Shown piece by piece: positions 34,033 to 42,309 of a stretch of 51,737 nucleotides of DNA. The position numbers and the translations under genes were made by a program. The DNA comes from JBBDSV01 sp040904785 (GTDB taxonomy: Bacteria; Actinomycetota; Nitriliruptoria; Nitriliruptorales; Nitriliruptoraceae). The DNA is taken from assembly GCA_040904785.1 (NCBI GenBank), contig JBBDSV010000016.1, positions 1 to 51,737 of the forward strand, given 5' to 3'. The notes below the pieces were generated by a model. The model saw nothing but the letters and a program-made list of their open reading frames with translations. It was not told where the DNA came from and searched no databases. Each line of letters starts with the position of its first letter. The first letter of the stretch is position 1.

Positions 34033-34916
34033 AACGCGCCGACGATGTCGAGCGCGGCCGGGCCCAGCAGCACGATGAACAGTGTCGGCAGAATGCACAG
34101 CACGAGCGGGAATACGACCTTCACCGGGATCTGCATTGCGCGCTGCTCGGCACGATGCCGTCGCTTCCGCCGGATCTCCTCGGCCTGCGTCCGCAGGATG
34201 TCGACGAGGGGGATGCCATACGTGTCCGCCTGGAGCAACGCCGAAACGAATCGCTGCAGGTCGGTGACCGTCGTCCGCGCGGCAAGCCCACGGAACGCGT
34301 CACGACGCGGTACCCCGACCTGGATCTCCTGGAGCGTGCGGACGAGTTCCTCAGCGAGCGGTCCCGTTCCGGCGTTCGCCGCACGTACCATCGCCGCGTC
34401 GAAGCCCAGGCCTGCCTCGACCGCAATCGTCATCTGATCGAGTGTGTCGGCGAGCTCGTTCTGGATGATCTTCTGCCGTTCCTGACCCCGCGAATACAGC
34501 AGCAGCTCCGGCACGAAGAACGTCACGAGCATGACGATCACCGTCGCAGCGACACGCAGCGGCGTGGGATCAGCCAGTGCGTAGGGCACGCCAAGAAGCA
34601 TCGCGGCGAGGAACAGCACGGCCTTGGTCGCGAGCACCCGGTCAAGACTGACATCCGCCGAGCGGCCAGCCAGCGACTGCAGCCGATCGATGCGATCGAT
34701 CATCGCGTCGGGGTGCACGCGCCGCAACGCCGAACCAAGCGAGCCCGGCGCTGCGGAATGCGAGATGGTCGGCGAAGCCTCCGCCCCGAGGCCGCGACGG
34801 AGATTGCCCACGACGTCGGCGTGCGCCTGCGGACGACCCGAGACCAGCGCCCACACGAAGAGCGGTACCGCGGCGACCACCGCCGCCGCGCCGACCACCA
34901 CCGTCATCTCGGCCAC
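34029..34916 (-). CDS. tadC: Tad pilus inner-membrane platform protein TadC
   Basis: 295-residue GspF/T2SSF-domain protein. An N-terminal membrane helix, a cytoplasmic stretch, a helix pair (residues ~110-150), then the T2SSF domain with DTLDQMTIAVEAGLGFDAAM and PLAEELVRTLQEIQVG, followed by KVVFPLVLCILPTLFIVLLGPA at the C-terminus. With TadB it should form the platform turned by the TadA ATPase. The GTG start comes 1 nt after the tadB stop; an ATG three codons in is an alternative. Last gene of the Tad operon; its TAG shares ctag with the convergent response regulator gene. Confidence 0.9.
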   Translation of the reverse strand: MAEMTVVVGAAAVVAAVPLFVWALVSGRPQAHADVVGNLRRGLGAEASPTISHSAAPGSLGSALRRVHPDAMIDRIDRLQSLAGRSADVSLDRVLATKAVLFLAAMLLGVPYALADPTPLRVAATVIVMLVTFFVPELLLYSRGQERQKIIQNELADTLDQMTIAVEAGLGFDAAMVRAANAGTGPLAEELVRTLQEIQVGVPRRDAFRGLAARTTVTDLQRFVSALLQADTYGIPLVDILRTQAEEIRRKRRHRAEQRAMQIPVKVVFPLVLCILPTLFIVLLGPAALDIVGAF

Positions 34917-34917
34917 G

Positions 34918-35883
34918 TCAGTACTCGATCGTGATGATCTTGCGCAGCCACAGCCCGCCGACCGTCATGAGCAGTGCAATCGTCCCAAGCATGATCCACC
35001 CGGCGGGACCGGCGACGAAGTTGGCGAGGTATCCCGGACTGATCAGCGCGAGGAATGCGACGATCGCGACCGGCAGCCCCATGAGCACGATCGCCGACAG
35101 CTTGCCCTCCGCGGACAACGCCTGGACGTGCCGGCGGATCTGATTGCGCTCCCGGATCGTCTCGGCGACCGTGTCGAGGACCCCCGCGAGATTGCCGCCC
35201 ACCTCCCGGTGGATGGCGATCGCCTGTGCCACCCACGAGAAGTCGGCACTCGCCGTCCGGTCGACGGTCACCGCAATCGCCTGCGACAGATCCTGACCAA
35301 CTCGCGTGGCATTGACGATCCGCCGGAACTCGCTCGACGTCGGTTCGGACGATTCCTGGGCAACGGTGTCCACGGCCTGCAGCAGGCTGTGGCCCGCACG
35401 CAGGCTTCCCGCCAGCAGCTGCAGCGTGTCGTCGAGCTGGTCGGCGAACGCCGCCTGTCGCCTCGACGTACGGATCGACAGCAGGGTTCGCGCCCCGAAC
35501 GCGACGACGATACCGAAGAACACGGCGACGAATAGCCCGCCGAGCAACGCGCCGGTCACCACCGCGAGCAGGAAGGTGAGCAACACCTGGAGGACGAATC
35601 GGGCTGCGGTGCCGCCGATGCCGGCGCGGTCGAGACCCGTCGCGAGCCGATCGAGGAATGACGTGCCCGCGAGTCCGCGCTCGGCCGCGAACAGCGCCCG
35701 GTCGAAGGCACCGGCGACCCCCCGTGCACTCGATGCACCGCGCCGCTGCGGGTCGACGCGCACAATTGATGGCGAGATCGCCTGGAACACGAGCACGACG
35801 GCCACGTAGACGCAGGCAAGACCGGCGACGAACAACCAGCCCGGCGGTGCTGCTGGCATCGACGCGCCCATCAGCTCCCCCAT
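34918..35883 (-). CDS. tadB: Tad pilus inner-membrane platform protein TadB
   Basis: 321-residue GspF-like protein. N-terminal membrane helix (GWLFVAGLACVYVAVVLVFQ), a second pair near residues 95-130, the T2SSF domain with QLDDTLQLLAGSLRAGHSLLQAV, HREVGGNLAGVLDTVAETIRER, and two C-terminal helices. This is the TadB pattern and pairs with TadC. Starts: ATG at 35883 overlaps the end of tadA by 13 nt; an in-frame ATG at 35871 forms a TGATG re-initiation junction with ggggag just ahead and is equally credible (317 residues). Confidence 0.9.
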   Translation of the reverse strand: MGELMGASMPAAPPGWLFVAGLACVYVAVVLVFQAISPSIVRVDPQRRGASSARGVAGAFDRALFAAERGLAGTSFLDRLATGLDRAGIGGTAARFVLQVLLTFLLAVVTGALLGGLFVAVFFGIVVAFGARTLLSIRTSRRQAAFADQLDDTLQLLAGSLRAGHSLLQAVDTVAQESSEPTSSEFRRIVNATRVGQDLSQAIAVTVDRTASADFSWVAQAIAIHREVGGNLAGVLDTVAETIRERNQIRRHVQALSAEGKLSAIVLMGLPVAIVAFLALISPGYLANFVAGPAGWIMLGTIALLMTVGGLWLRKIITIEY

Positions 35884-37280
35884 CGGCCGGTACCGACCGG
35901 GGCGCCGAAAATGTGTGCCGGAAGCTCGATTCCCTGATGTTCGATCCGTTCGGAGAACTTGGGCCGAATTCCGGTTGGCACGGCCTTGCCGAGGAACTTC
36001 CCGTCCGGTGCCACACCAGCGCCATAATCGAAGACGAACGCGTCCTGCAGCGTGACCTTGTCCCCCTCCATGCCCTGCACCTCGGTGACGTGCGTCACCC
36101 GACGCATGCCGTCCCGCAGTCGCGAGATCTGCACGACGACATCGACCGCCGCCGCCAGCTGTTCGCGGATGGCACGCATCGGCAGATCCATGCCCGCCAT
36201 CAAGACCAGGGTCTCGAGTCGGGCGATTGCGTCGCGTGGACTGTTGGCATGGACGGTCGACAACGAGCCGTCGTGCCCGGTGTTCATGGCCTGCAACATG
36301 TCGAGACTCTCCCCACCACGCACCTCGCCGATGACGATGCGGTCGGGGCGCATGCGCAGACTGTTTCGCACCAGATCGCGGATGGAGACGGCGCCTCGCC
36401 CCTCGATGTTGGCCGGGCGGGACTCGAGGCGCACAACGTGACGCTGGCGCATCTGCAACTCGACCGCATCCTCGATCGTGATAATCCGCTCACCGTCCGG
36501 GATGAAGGAACTGAGCACGTTGAGCAGCGTCGTCTTGCCCGTGCCGGTGCCTCCGGAGACGATGATGTTCAACCGGGCGCGCACACATGCGCTGAGCAGC
36601 TCGGCCATCTCCGGGCTGAGCGTGCCGAAGCTGAGGAGGTCGTCGACCGACAACGGATCAGTGGCGAACTTCCGGATCGTCAGCGCCGCACCATCCACGG
36701 CCAGCGGGGGAATGATTGCGTTGACCCGGGAACCGTCGGGCAGACGCGCGTCGACCATCGGGCTCGACTCGTCGATTCTGCGACCGATGCGTGAGACGAT
36801 CCGCTCGATCACGCGACGCAAGTGTTCGTCCGAGGCGAAGCGGGCGTTCGTCCGGGTCAACTTCCCGTCGCGTTCGACAAAGATCATCGACGCGCTGTTT
36901 ACCATGATCTCCGTCACTGCCGGATCGTCGAGCAGCACCTGCAACGGCCCGTAGCCGAGCACGTCGTTGGTGATCTCACGCACGAGTCGCTGGCGCTCGT
37001 CGGCGGTCAGCGGGGACTGCTCGGCGTCGATGACCGTCGCGAGCTCCTCACGCACGTAGGCGTGGAGTTGGGTCTCGGTCAGGTTCGGGTCCGTGATCCG
37101 GGAGCCGAGGCGGGCGAACAACGCCGTTGCGGCGCGAGCCTTGAGTCCGCCGAGCGCGTCGACGGCGGCTTCGGAATCACGCGCAGGCTCATCGCTCGCG
37201 GGTGCCGCCGGCGGCTTGCTGACGGGTGGCGGCAGTTGGTCACTGCCGCGAGCGGCCTGCAATCGGTCCGAGAGCTTCAT
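35871..37280 (-). CDS. tadA: Tad pilus secretion ATPase TadA (CpaF)
   Basis: 469-residue hexameric motor ATPase. A Pro/Ala-rich N-terminal stretch and helical domain precede the catalytic core: Walker A GGTGTGKTT at 243-251, Asp box ITIEDAVEL at 267-275, Walker B RIVIGEVRGGE at 314-324, His box TGHDGSLSTVHANSP at 334-348. It powers extension, and in CpaF-type systems also retraction. ATG overlaps the tadZ stop by 4 nt (ATGA). Length agrees with CpaF proteins. Confidence 0.95.
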   Translation of the reverse strand: MKLSDRLQAARGSDQLPPPVSKPPAAPASDEPARDSEAAVDALGGLKARAATALFARLGSRITDPNLTETQLHAYVREELATVIDAEQSPLTADERQRLVREITNDVLGYGPLQVLLDDPAVTEIMVNSASMIFVERDGKLTRTNARFASDEHLRRVIERIVSRIGRRIDESSPMVDARLPDGSRVNAIIPPLAVDGAALTIRKFATDPLSVDDLLSFGTLSPEMAELLSACVRARLNIIVSGGTGTGKTTLLNVLSSFIPDGERIITIEDAVELQMRQRHVVRLESRPANIEGRGAVSIRDLVRNSLRMRPDRIVIGEVRGGESLDMLQAMNTGHDGSLSTVHANSPRDAIARLETLVLMAGMDLPMRAIREQLAAAVDVVVQISRLRDGMRRVTHVTEVQGMEGDKVTLQDAFVFDYGAGVAPDGKFLGKAVPTGIRPKFSERIEHQGIELPAHIFGAPVGTGRWGS

Positions 37281-38416
37281 GTGCGTGCTCCACGACGGGC
37301 ATCGACGAGATCGGTCAGTGCACGGAGGCGCTTGGCGACCGGGTCACGAGACGACTCGGTGAGCAACGGGACTCCACGGTTGGTCGACAACGTGACCTGG
37401 TAGGAACGGGGCAGTTCGATGTCGATGTCGCGCTGCAGCATCGCCGCGACATCGTCAACCTTGAGGCCCGAGCGGCGGTCGACGAAGTTCAGCACGATCG
37501 TGATCGCCGACGAGTCGACGTGCAGTTCATCGAGGATTTCCAGCTCGCGGTGCAGGCCGCGCACCGATGGCACATCCATGCCCGCGAGCATCACCAACCG
37601 CTGGCTGACCTCAAGCGCGGCGAGGGTGTGTTCGGCCAGCCCGGGCGAGGTGTCGACGATCACGTAGCGGAATCCCTGGGCGAGCCGCTCGAGGACTCCA
37701 CGGACCTGATCTCCGGTAACGCTGTCGGCGGCCGCAGGCGACTCCGGCGCGCACAGTGCATAGCAGCCGGACGGGTGCGACGTCAGATAGGTCTTGAGGA
37801 TCATGTCGTCGCCGCTGAGTGCCGCAACCGCGTCGGCGACGTGGTGCTCGGGTTCCAGCCGCAGGCTCGTCGCGACGTCGCCGAACTGGAGATCGAGGTC
37901 GACGATCACGACCTCGCCGGGCACGCGGCGACCCAGTTCCACCGCAAGATTCGTCGCCACCGTGGTCTTGCCACTGCCGCCCTTCGGCGACGCGATCGTG
38001 ATGATCCGGCCCGACGATCGGGCGGCCGCCGGCTCGGCCGGCAGCGCCTGACGGCGCGAGCGCGCCATCGCCGCAGCCCGCTCGATGACGTTGCGGACCT
38101 CTTGGTCGTCGGCGTCCGGGCCGAGCACGTCGCGCACACCCACCCGGAGTGCTGCCGCGAGCACGCCAGCGTCGGGCTGTGCGACGAGGACGGTGGCGAC
38201 GTCGGAACGGATCCGGTCGATCTGCCCGGCGAAACCGCACGCGTCGTCGAACGCCAATCCCGGTCCGAGCACCACGACCTCGGGACCGGCCACCGATCGG
38301 GTGAGCAGATCGACGATCTGTTCGCCCGCGAGGTGGTGAACGGCGCCGTTGTCCGACAACACCCGACGCAGGTGCTCGAAGTAGTCGTCTCCGGCGATGA
38401 CGGCGACGGTGCTCAT
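37277..38416 (-). CDS. tadZ: Tad pilus localisation ATPase TadZ/CpaE
   Basis: 379-residue MinD/ParA-like protein. An atypical receiver-like N-domain (residues ~1-115, lacking a clear phospho-acceptor set) is followed by the deviant Walker A SPKGGSGKTT at 143-152, VDLDLQFGDVAT (A' region) and VIVDTSPGLAEHT. Members of this family mark the site of pilus assembly at the pole or membrane. ATG overlaps the cpaB stop by 4 nt, and its own stop overlaps tadA by 4 nt. Confidence 0.92.
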   Translation of the reverse strand: MSTVAVIAGDDYFEHLRRVLSDNGAVHHLAGEQIVDLLTRSVAGPEVVVLGPGLAFDDACGFAGQIDRIRSDVATVLVAQPDAGVLAAALRVGVRDVLGPDADDQEVRNVIERAAAMARSRRQALPAEPAAARSSGRIITIASPKGGSGKTTVATNLAVELGRRVPGEVVIVDLDLQFGDVATSLRLEPEHHVADAVAALSGDDMILKTYLTSHPSGCYALCAPESPAAADSVTGDQVRGVLERLAQGFRYVIVDTSPGLAEHTLAALEVSQRLVMLAGMDVPSVRGLHRELEILDELHVDSSAITIVLNFVDRRSGLKVDDVAAMLQRDIDIELPRSYQVTLSTNRGVPLLTESSRDPVAKRLRALTDLVDARRGART

Positions 38417-39144
38417 CGGAACACGTTCTCTCGGTCGCGGATTCTGGTCCCGCTCTCCGAGGCGTCCTCCGGTTCGCGCGAGAGCCAGACGGTGCCGTGT
38501 TCGGCACCGAAGACGAGTCGTTCGGCCTCACCGGCGTCGACAGCGACCGTGACAAGGATCTGGCCCGCCGGCCACACCGCGTCGACCCCGGCGCCCGCGT
38601 CAGGTTCGAACTGCACCTGCGTCACGAGGAGCTTGTGCAGGACCAGATGAGTCGCCCCCTCCTTCGCCTCTCCCGGCCCCTCTGCCAGCGACACGTATGC
38701 CGCGACAAGGTCGCCAGGGGCGAGCGTCCCGCCGACGGTGCGCTGGGCGTCGAGCGCCACGGTGACCTCGTGGAGTCGCGGCGGGACGTCGACGACGTCG
38801 GCGTCGGTGTCCTCGGGATCGACAAGCCGTGTTTCCAGGACCTGTTCGCCCGGAAACAGCACCGCGTCGGTCACACGACCAGCCAGGGACGACGTGAACG
38901 CCTCGATCGTGCGTACGGCACTGTCGGCCACGTTGCGCCGGGCGATCGGCGTCGGCGCGACGACGTCGGCGAGCGCCTCGGCGGGAGTGCCGGCTTCGAC
39001 GACCTGCTGCACGACGAGGACCTCGACGAGTTCCTCACCGGCCCGGACACGTTCCTCGACACCGCGCACGTAGGCGACCAACAGGAGCGTGCCGGCGACC
39101 ACAAGGGCGCCGGCCGCGATGGCCGCGAGTAGGCGTGTTCTCAC
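38413..39144 (-). CDS. cpaB: CpaB/RcpC-like pilus assembly protein with SAF domain
   Basis: 243-residue membrane-anchored protein. One N-terminal helix (LLAAIAAGALVVAGTLLLVAYV), a SAF-like domain (EVLVVQQVVEAGTPAE... VLFPGEQVLETRLVD), and an RcpC-type beta domain (VTVALDAQRTVGGTLAPGDLV... HLVLHKLLVTQVQ). The GTG at complement 39142-39144 has a perfect gaggag with 6-nt spacing; the longer frame upstream lacks one and overlaps the preceding gene. In diderm bacteria RcpC works with the RcpA secretin; no secretin is seen here, in line with a monoderm envelope. Confidence 0.87.
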   Translation of the reverse strand: MRTRLLAAIAAGALVVAGTLLLVAYVRGVEERVRAGEELVEVLVVQQVVEAGTPAEALADVVAPTPIARRNVADSAVRTIEAFTSSLAGRVTDAVLFPGEQVLETRLVDPEDTDADVVDVPPRLHEVTVALDAQRTVGGTLAPGDLVAAYVSLAEGPGEAKEGATHLVLHKLLVTQVQFEPDAGAGVDAVWPAGQILVTVAVDAGEAERLVFGAEHGTVWLSREPEDASESGTRIRDRENVFR

Positions 39145-39163
39145 ACCGTTCTCCTCAACACCG

Positions 39164-40144
39164 TCACTGGGTGAGCCGGACGACGCGACCACCGACATCC
39201 GGCCCGCCGAACTTCCAAGCTCCGTCAAGCGTCACGAACTCGGTGAAGTAGCCCGTGATGAAACGTTCACTGTTCGAACCACACGCGCCCGCGCCATCGT
39301 TCCAGCGGTAACCGGGCGGACACGCGAACCGATAGCCGGTGATGTGGAACGCGGCGTACGCATGGATGTCGAACCATCCGCTCGAACCCTCCCCGCCGGC
39401 ATCCTGATAGATCGGCAGCAGCACGGTCTCATCGCGGATCGCGTCGAAGTCGACCGGTTCACATTCGGTGGGCGTGGAAACGCCGGGCTTGCCGGGGGCA
39501 GCGGTCGCGATGGACGACGAAGCGGCACAGGTGGCCGGATCCGGTTCGAGCCAACCGAACCCACCCGGGATCGCCGCACCCGACGGACCCACGCAGTCCG
39601 AAGCTCCCTCGGCGAGGTAGAAGATGGTCTGTTCGATCTCGTCGGACGGCACGCCACCACCGGTGTGTTCGAAGAAGCTGCACCACGAGATCGCCAGTGG
39701 CAGGATCGACGTTCCTGCCGACGGGCCGCCCCAGTCAGCGGCAGCGCCGGCATTGACCGCCGTCTCGTCGATACCGAGCAATGGGGCGATCCAGTGCGTC
39801 ACGCCGGACCCGCCATCGGCCGTCTCGGTCGCGGTGGAGACGATGACACGGTTCTCGAGGATCTCGATCTGCTGGACGCTGGCTGCCCCGTCGTTGGCGT
39901 TGGCGTCGGCGAGCTCGGCAGCCGCCGTCGCGGTGTCACCGCAGTCACCAGCCGCGCACTGCATCGCAACGGCGAGTGCCGCCGCGTCCGACCCGTTCTG
40001 CAGCTGTCGACGCTCAGCATAGATCGCGCCAGCGTCGACGACGACGGCGCCGAAGCCGAGCACGCCGACCATCGACAGCGCAGCGAGCACCGCGATCGCG
40101 CCTTCCTCACGACGCGCCCGGCGTGCGGCGCGGTCAGCCACCAC
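39164..40144 (-). CDS. TadG-like pilus assembly protein (Tad N-terminal motif, vWA absent)
   Basis: 326 residues. The N-terminal REEGAIAVLAALSMVGVLGFGAVVVDAG is the TadE/G-like prepilin-type helix with a positively charged start. The remaining ~290 residues are extracellular, with several Cys (e.g. CAAGDCGD, WCSF, SDCVG, TCAAS, RFACPPGYRWNDGAGACG), probably disulphide-linked; no MIDAS-type von Willebrand motif is visible, so it is shorter than classic TadG. The GTG start overlaps tadE by 11 nt. Likely a pseudopilin or surface component of the pilus. Confidence 0.82.
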   Translation of the reverse strand: MVADRAARRARREEGAIAVLAALSMVGVLGFGAVVVDAGAIYAERRQLQNGSDAAALAVAMQCAAGDCGDTATAAAELADANANDGAASVQQIEILENRVIVSTATETADGGSGVTHWIAPLLGIDETAVNAGAAADWGGPSAGTSILPLAISWCSFFEHTGGGVPSDEIEQTIFYLAEGASDCVGPSGAAIPGGFGWLEPDPATCAASSSIATAAPGKPGVSTPTECEPVDFDAIRDETVLLPIYQDAGGEGSSGWFDIHAYAAFHITGYRFACPPGYRWNDGAGACGSNSERFITGYFTEFVTLDGAWKFGGPDVGGRVVRLTQ

Positions 40145-40523
40145 AGCGCATCACCCCACGTCCCGACACGTCGATCTCGAAGCCGCCCACGATGGGCAGC
40201 AGCGACATCGGGTAGGTGATGTCCACGGCGACATTGACCCCGGGACCGCAGCTCGCCGGGGTGATCGCCACCTGGCTGGGTTCGAGCGCGGGACTCAGCG
40301 ACGGGGCCCCATCGATCGCGGCGTCGACGGCGGCGATCGGATCCTCGGTGACGGCCATCACCCGCGCGGCTTCACGGGCGGACGCCGACAGGGCGATCTG
40401 TGCGTTGTAGACGCGGCCGAATTCGACGATTCCGAACAGGATCAGCAGCAGGAATGGCACGACCAACGCGAACTCGACGGCGGCAGCAGCGCCGTCGTCG
40501 AGCAGGCGTCGGGTCATCTGCAC
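40134..40523 (-). CDS. tadE: TadE-like pseudopilin
   Basis: 129 residues with the TadE signature: charged leader, DGAAAAVEFALVVPFLLLILFGIVEFG hydrophobic segment (residues ~10-36), FGRVYNAQIALSASAREAAR just after. It should be processed by a prepilin peptidase and act as a minor pilin. GTG at 40523 or ATG at 40517. It lies 160 nt downstream of flp, beyond a perfect hairpin. Confidence 0.88.
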   Translation of the reverse strand: MQMTRRLLDDGAAAAVEFALVVPFLLLILFGIVEFGRVYNAQIALSASAREAARVMAVTEDPIAAVDAAIDGAPSLSPALEPSQVAITPASCGPGVNVAVDITYPMSLLPIVGGFEIDVSGRGVMRCGG

Positions 40524-40650
40524 GGCGGCTCCGAGAACACATCGGACGCCGGCGTCGCCGTGAACCCGGATTGTCGCACCTGACGTGGTGCGACGATGTC
40601 GATCACATCAGGGCCAGATCTCGGGCTCACGGCGCGCCGACGTGTAAACG

Positions 40651-40672
40651 CCGGGCCGCAGGTGCGGCCCGG
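40651..40672 (-). terminator. Perfect hairpin between flp and tadE
   Basis: ccgggccgca-gg-tgcggcccgg: 10-bp arms and a 2-nt centre, starting 11 nt after the flp stop on the minus strand; a short TTT (gtttac) follows. Likely a partial terminator or 3' stabiliser that keeps the major pilin far more abundant than the assembly proteins. Confidence 0.65.
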
Positions 40673-40683
40673 GTGAACGGCGA

Positions 40684-40866
40684 TCAGATCGCATTCGCGA
40701 TGTTGTTGAACATGATCGCAAGGTTGTCGCCGAGCAGGGTGACGGCGACGATGATGGCGACGGCGATGAGGCCGACGAGCAGGCCGTACTCAACGGCCGA
40801 CGCGCCCTCTTCCTGGCGGACGGCGCGGGCGGTCAGGGAGCGGAACGTGGCGCGAAGCGCGGTCAT
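40684..40866 (-). CDS. flp: Flp-type major pilin
   Basis: 60-residue prepilin, the structural subunit of the Tad pilus. Leader of 21 residues with Arg/Glu (RAVRQEEG), cleavage expected after G21, and the Flp motif with E26-Y27 (ASAVEYGLLVGLIAVAIIVA); the mature pilin would be about 39 residues. ATG at complement 40864-40866 is backed by aaggag at 8-nt spacing. The 263-nt gap upstream (40867-41129) has a small stem (ccgac-ggat-gtcgg, 40897-40910) near the ribosome site and an A/T-rich repeat tcggca...tgccga (40950-40975), but I could not settle on a promoter. Confidence 0.93.
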   Translation of the reverse strand: MTALRATFRSLTARAVRQEEGASAVEYGLLVGLIAVAIIVAVTLLGDNLAIMFNNIANAI

Positions 40867-41129
40867 AATGCGTACTCCTTGGTGCAGGATCGTGAGCCGA
40901 CGGATGTCGGTCAGGATCTGCAGTGTGGGCGGTGTGGTTGACCCACTCATCGGCAAAATTGCGGAAATCTGCCGAATTCACCCGAAGGTGCTTGCGCGAC
41001 GCATCGCGAGATGTCTCAATGCGGGTTTGGTCGCGTACAAGTGACGGTGGGGCAGGGCCGTACCACGCAATCGTGGCCGTGCGATGTGCGCAATCGACCG
41101 AACCCGCTGCGCCGGTGTCTGTCGAGCGC

Positions 41130-42146
41130 CTAGAAGCAGGCCGCCGCGAGCCACTGGTACGGGTTGATCGGTGCCCCGCCGCCCGGATGCACTTCGAAGT
41201 GCACGTGCGGTGCGCTTGCCGAGGCGTTGCCGGTCGATCCGTTGTAGGCGATCAGCTGTCCAGGCGCGACCCGCCGACCGGCCTGCCCATCGGGTGCGGC
41301 GCTGTCAAGGTGCGCGTAGTAGTACTCGTTGCCGTCGTCGCCGCGAAGGTACAGCCCGAGTCCGCCCAGACCGCTGAACGACACCCGTCGCACCGTGCCA
41401 TAGGTGAACGCGTACACGGGCGCGCGATACGACGAGAACACGTCGGTGCCCTTGTGCCGACGCCCACCGCTGCGCGGCGCACCCCACGTGTCGCGGAACC
41501 GGAACGCGCCGTCGAAGATGCAGGCGTACACGCCCTGTTGCACGCCACGGTCGATGCGGACCTGCCGCTCCAGCATGGTCTTCAGGCTCGTCTCGCGCGC
41601 CTGGGCCTGGTCCAGCGCTGCCGTCAGCTCTGCCTCTTGGACGGCGAGATCCGCCTGCAGCTCGTCGAGCCGCTCCTCGCGTTCCGCAAGCAGCGTTCGC
41701 GTCTGTTCGAGCGCGATCTGCGACGCGAGCGCGTCTTCGAGCCGGGTTCCCTCGCGCAACTGCAGCGTCGCGATCATCGCCGCGCGTTCAACCGCCTCCT
41801 GCGGTCCACCGGACGTGAGCAGGATCTCGAACGGCTGGGTCGACCCCTGCTTGAAGACGGCGCGGGCACGCTCGCTGAGCAACCGCTCGGCTTCACGCGC
41901 CGACTGTTCCAACTGGATGACCCGCCGGCTGAGGCGTTCGAGTTCGACCTTCGTCGACTCGATCTCCGCCCAGGTGTTCTCGTAGCGTTCGGTCGCGTCA
42001 TCGAGCCGCGTCGACAGATCGTCGACGGTCCGCTCGGCCTCTTCGATCTCGCTGCGCAGCTGGTCCTGCGTCACCGCGTCGGCACTGGTCGACGGCGCGA
42101 CGAGGGCAGCCACGAGCACCGCCACCGCGCCGAACCACGACCGCAT
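41130..42146 (-). CDS. Secreted M23 peptidase with coiled coil (EnvC/NlpD/PcsB-like)
   Basis: 338 residues. Signal peptide (~1-24), long coiled coil from ~28 to 200 rich in Glu/Leu/Arg, then an M23 domain. Zinc and catalytic residues are complete: H231xxxD235 (HKGTD), H279 (YYYAHL) and H314-V-H316 (APHVHFEVH). So it may be an active lysostaphin-type endopeptidase rather than a degenerate activator. GTG at 42152 is too near gaggag; ATG at 42146 has 9-nt spacing and is preferred. Upstream of flp on the same strand; it could remodel peptidoglycan for pilus passage or act in division. Confidence 0.88.
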   Translation of the reverse strand: MRSWFGAVAVLVAALVAPSTSADAVTQDQLRSEIEEAERTVDDLSTRLDDATERYENTWAEIESTKVELERLSRRVIQLEQSAREAERLLSERARAVFKQGSTQPFEILLTSGGPQEAVERAAMIATLQLREGTRLEDALASQIALEQTRTLLAEREERLDELQADLAVQEAELTAALDQAQARETSLKTMLERQVRIDRGVQQGVYACIFDGAFRFRDTWGAPRSGGRRHKGTDVFSSYRAPVYAFTYGTVRRVSFSGLGGLGLYLRGDDGNEYYYAHLDSAAPDGQAGRRVAPGQLIAYNGSTGNASASAPHVHFEVHPGGGAPINPYQWLAAACF

Positions 42147-42309
42147 ACGCACACGCTCCTCGACTCCGCCCGTGTCCGTGAGGACGCGACACGTGGGCGG
42201 ACGTCCCATTCGAACATCGAAGGGTGCCACGTCGGACACGAATTGGCCAAGCGACCGCGAGTAGGCTGGGATGCCACGCTCGCGCACGCAGTCGAACGAC
42301 GAGGCATCC

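Noticed and set aside
42190..42260. SOS (LexA) box between the M23 and hyuA genes (tcgaacatcgaa)
   Set aside because: The half-sites are direct rather than inverted and do not fit the actinobacterial LexA consensus.
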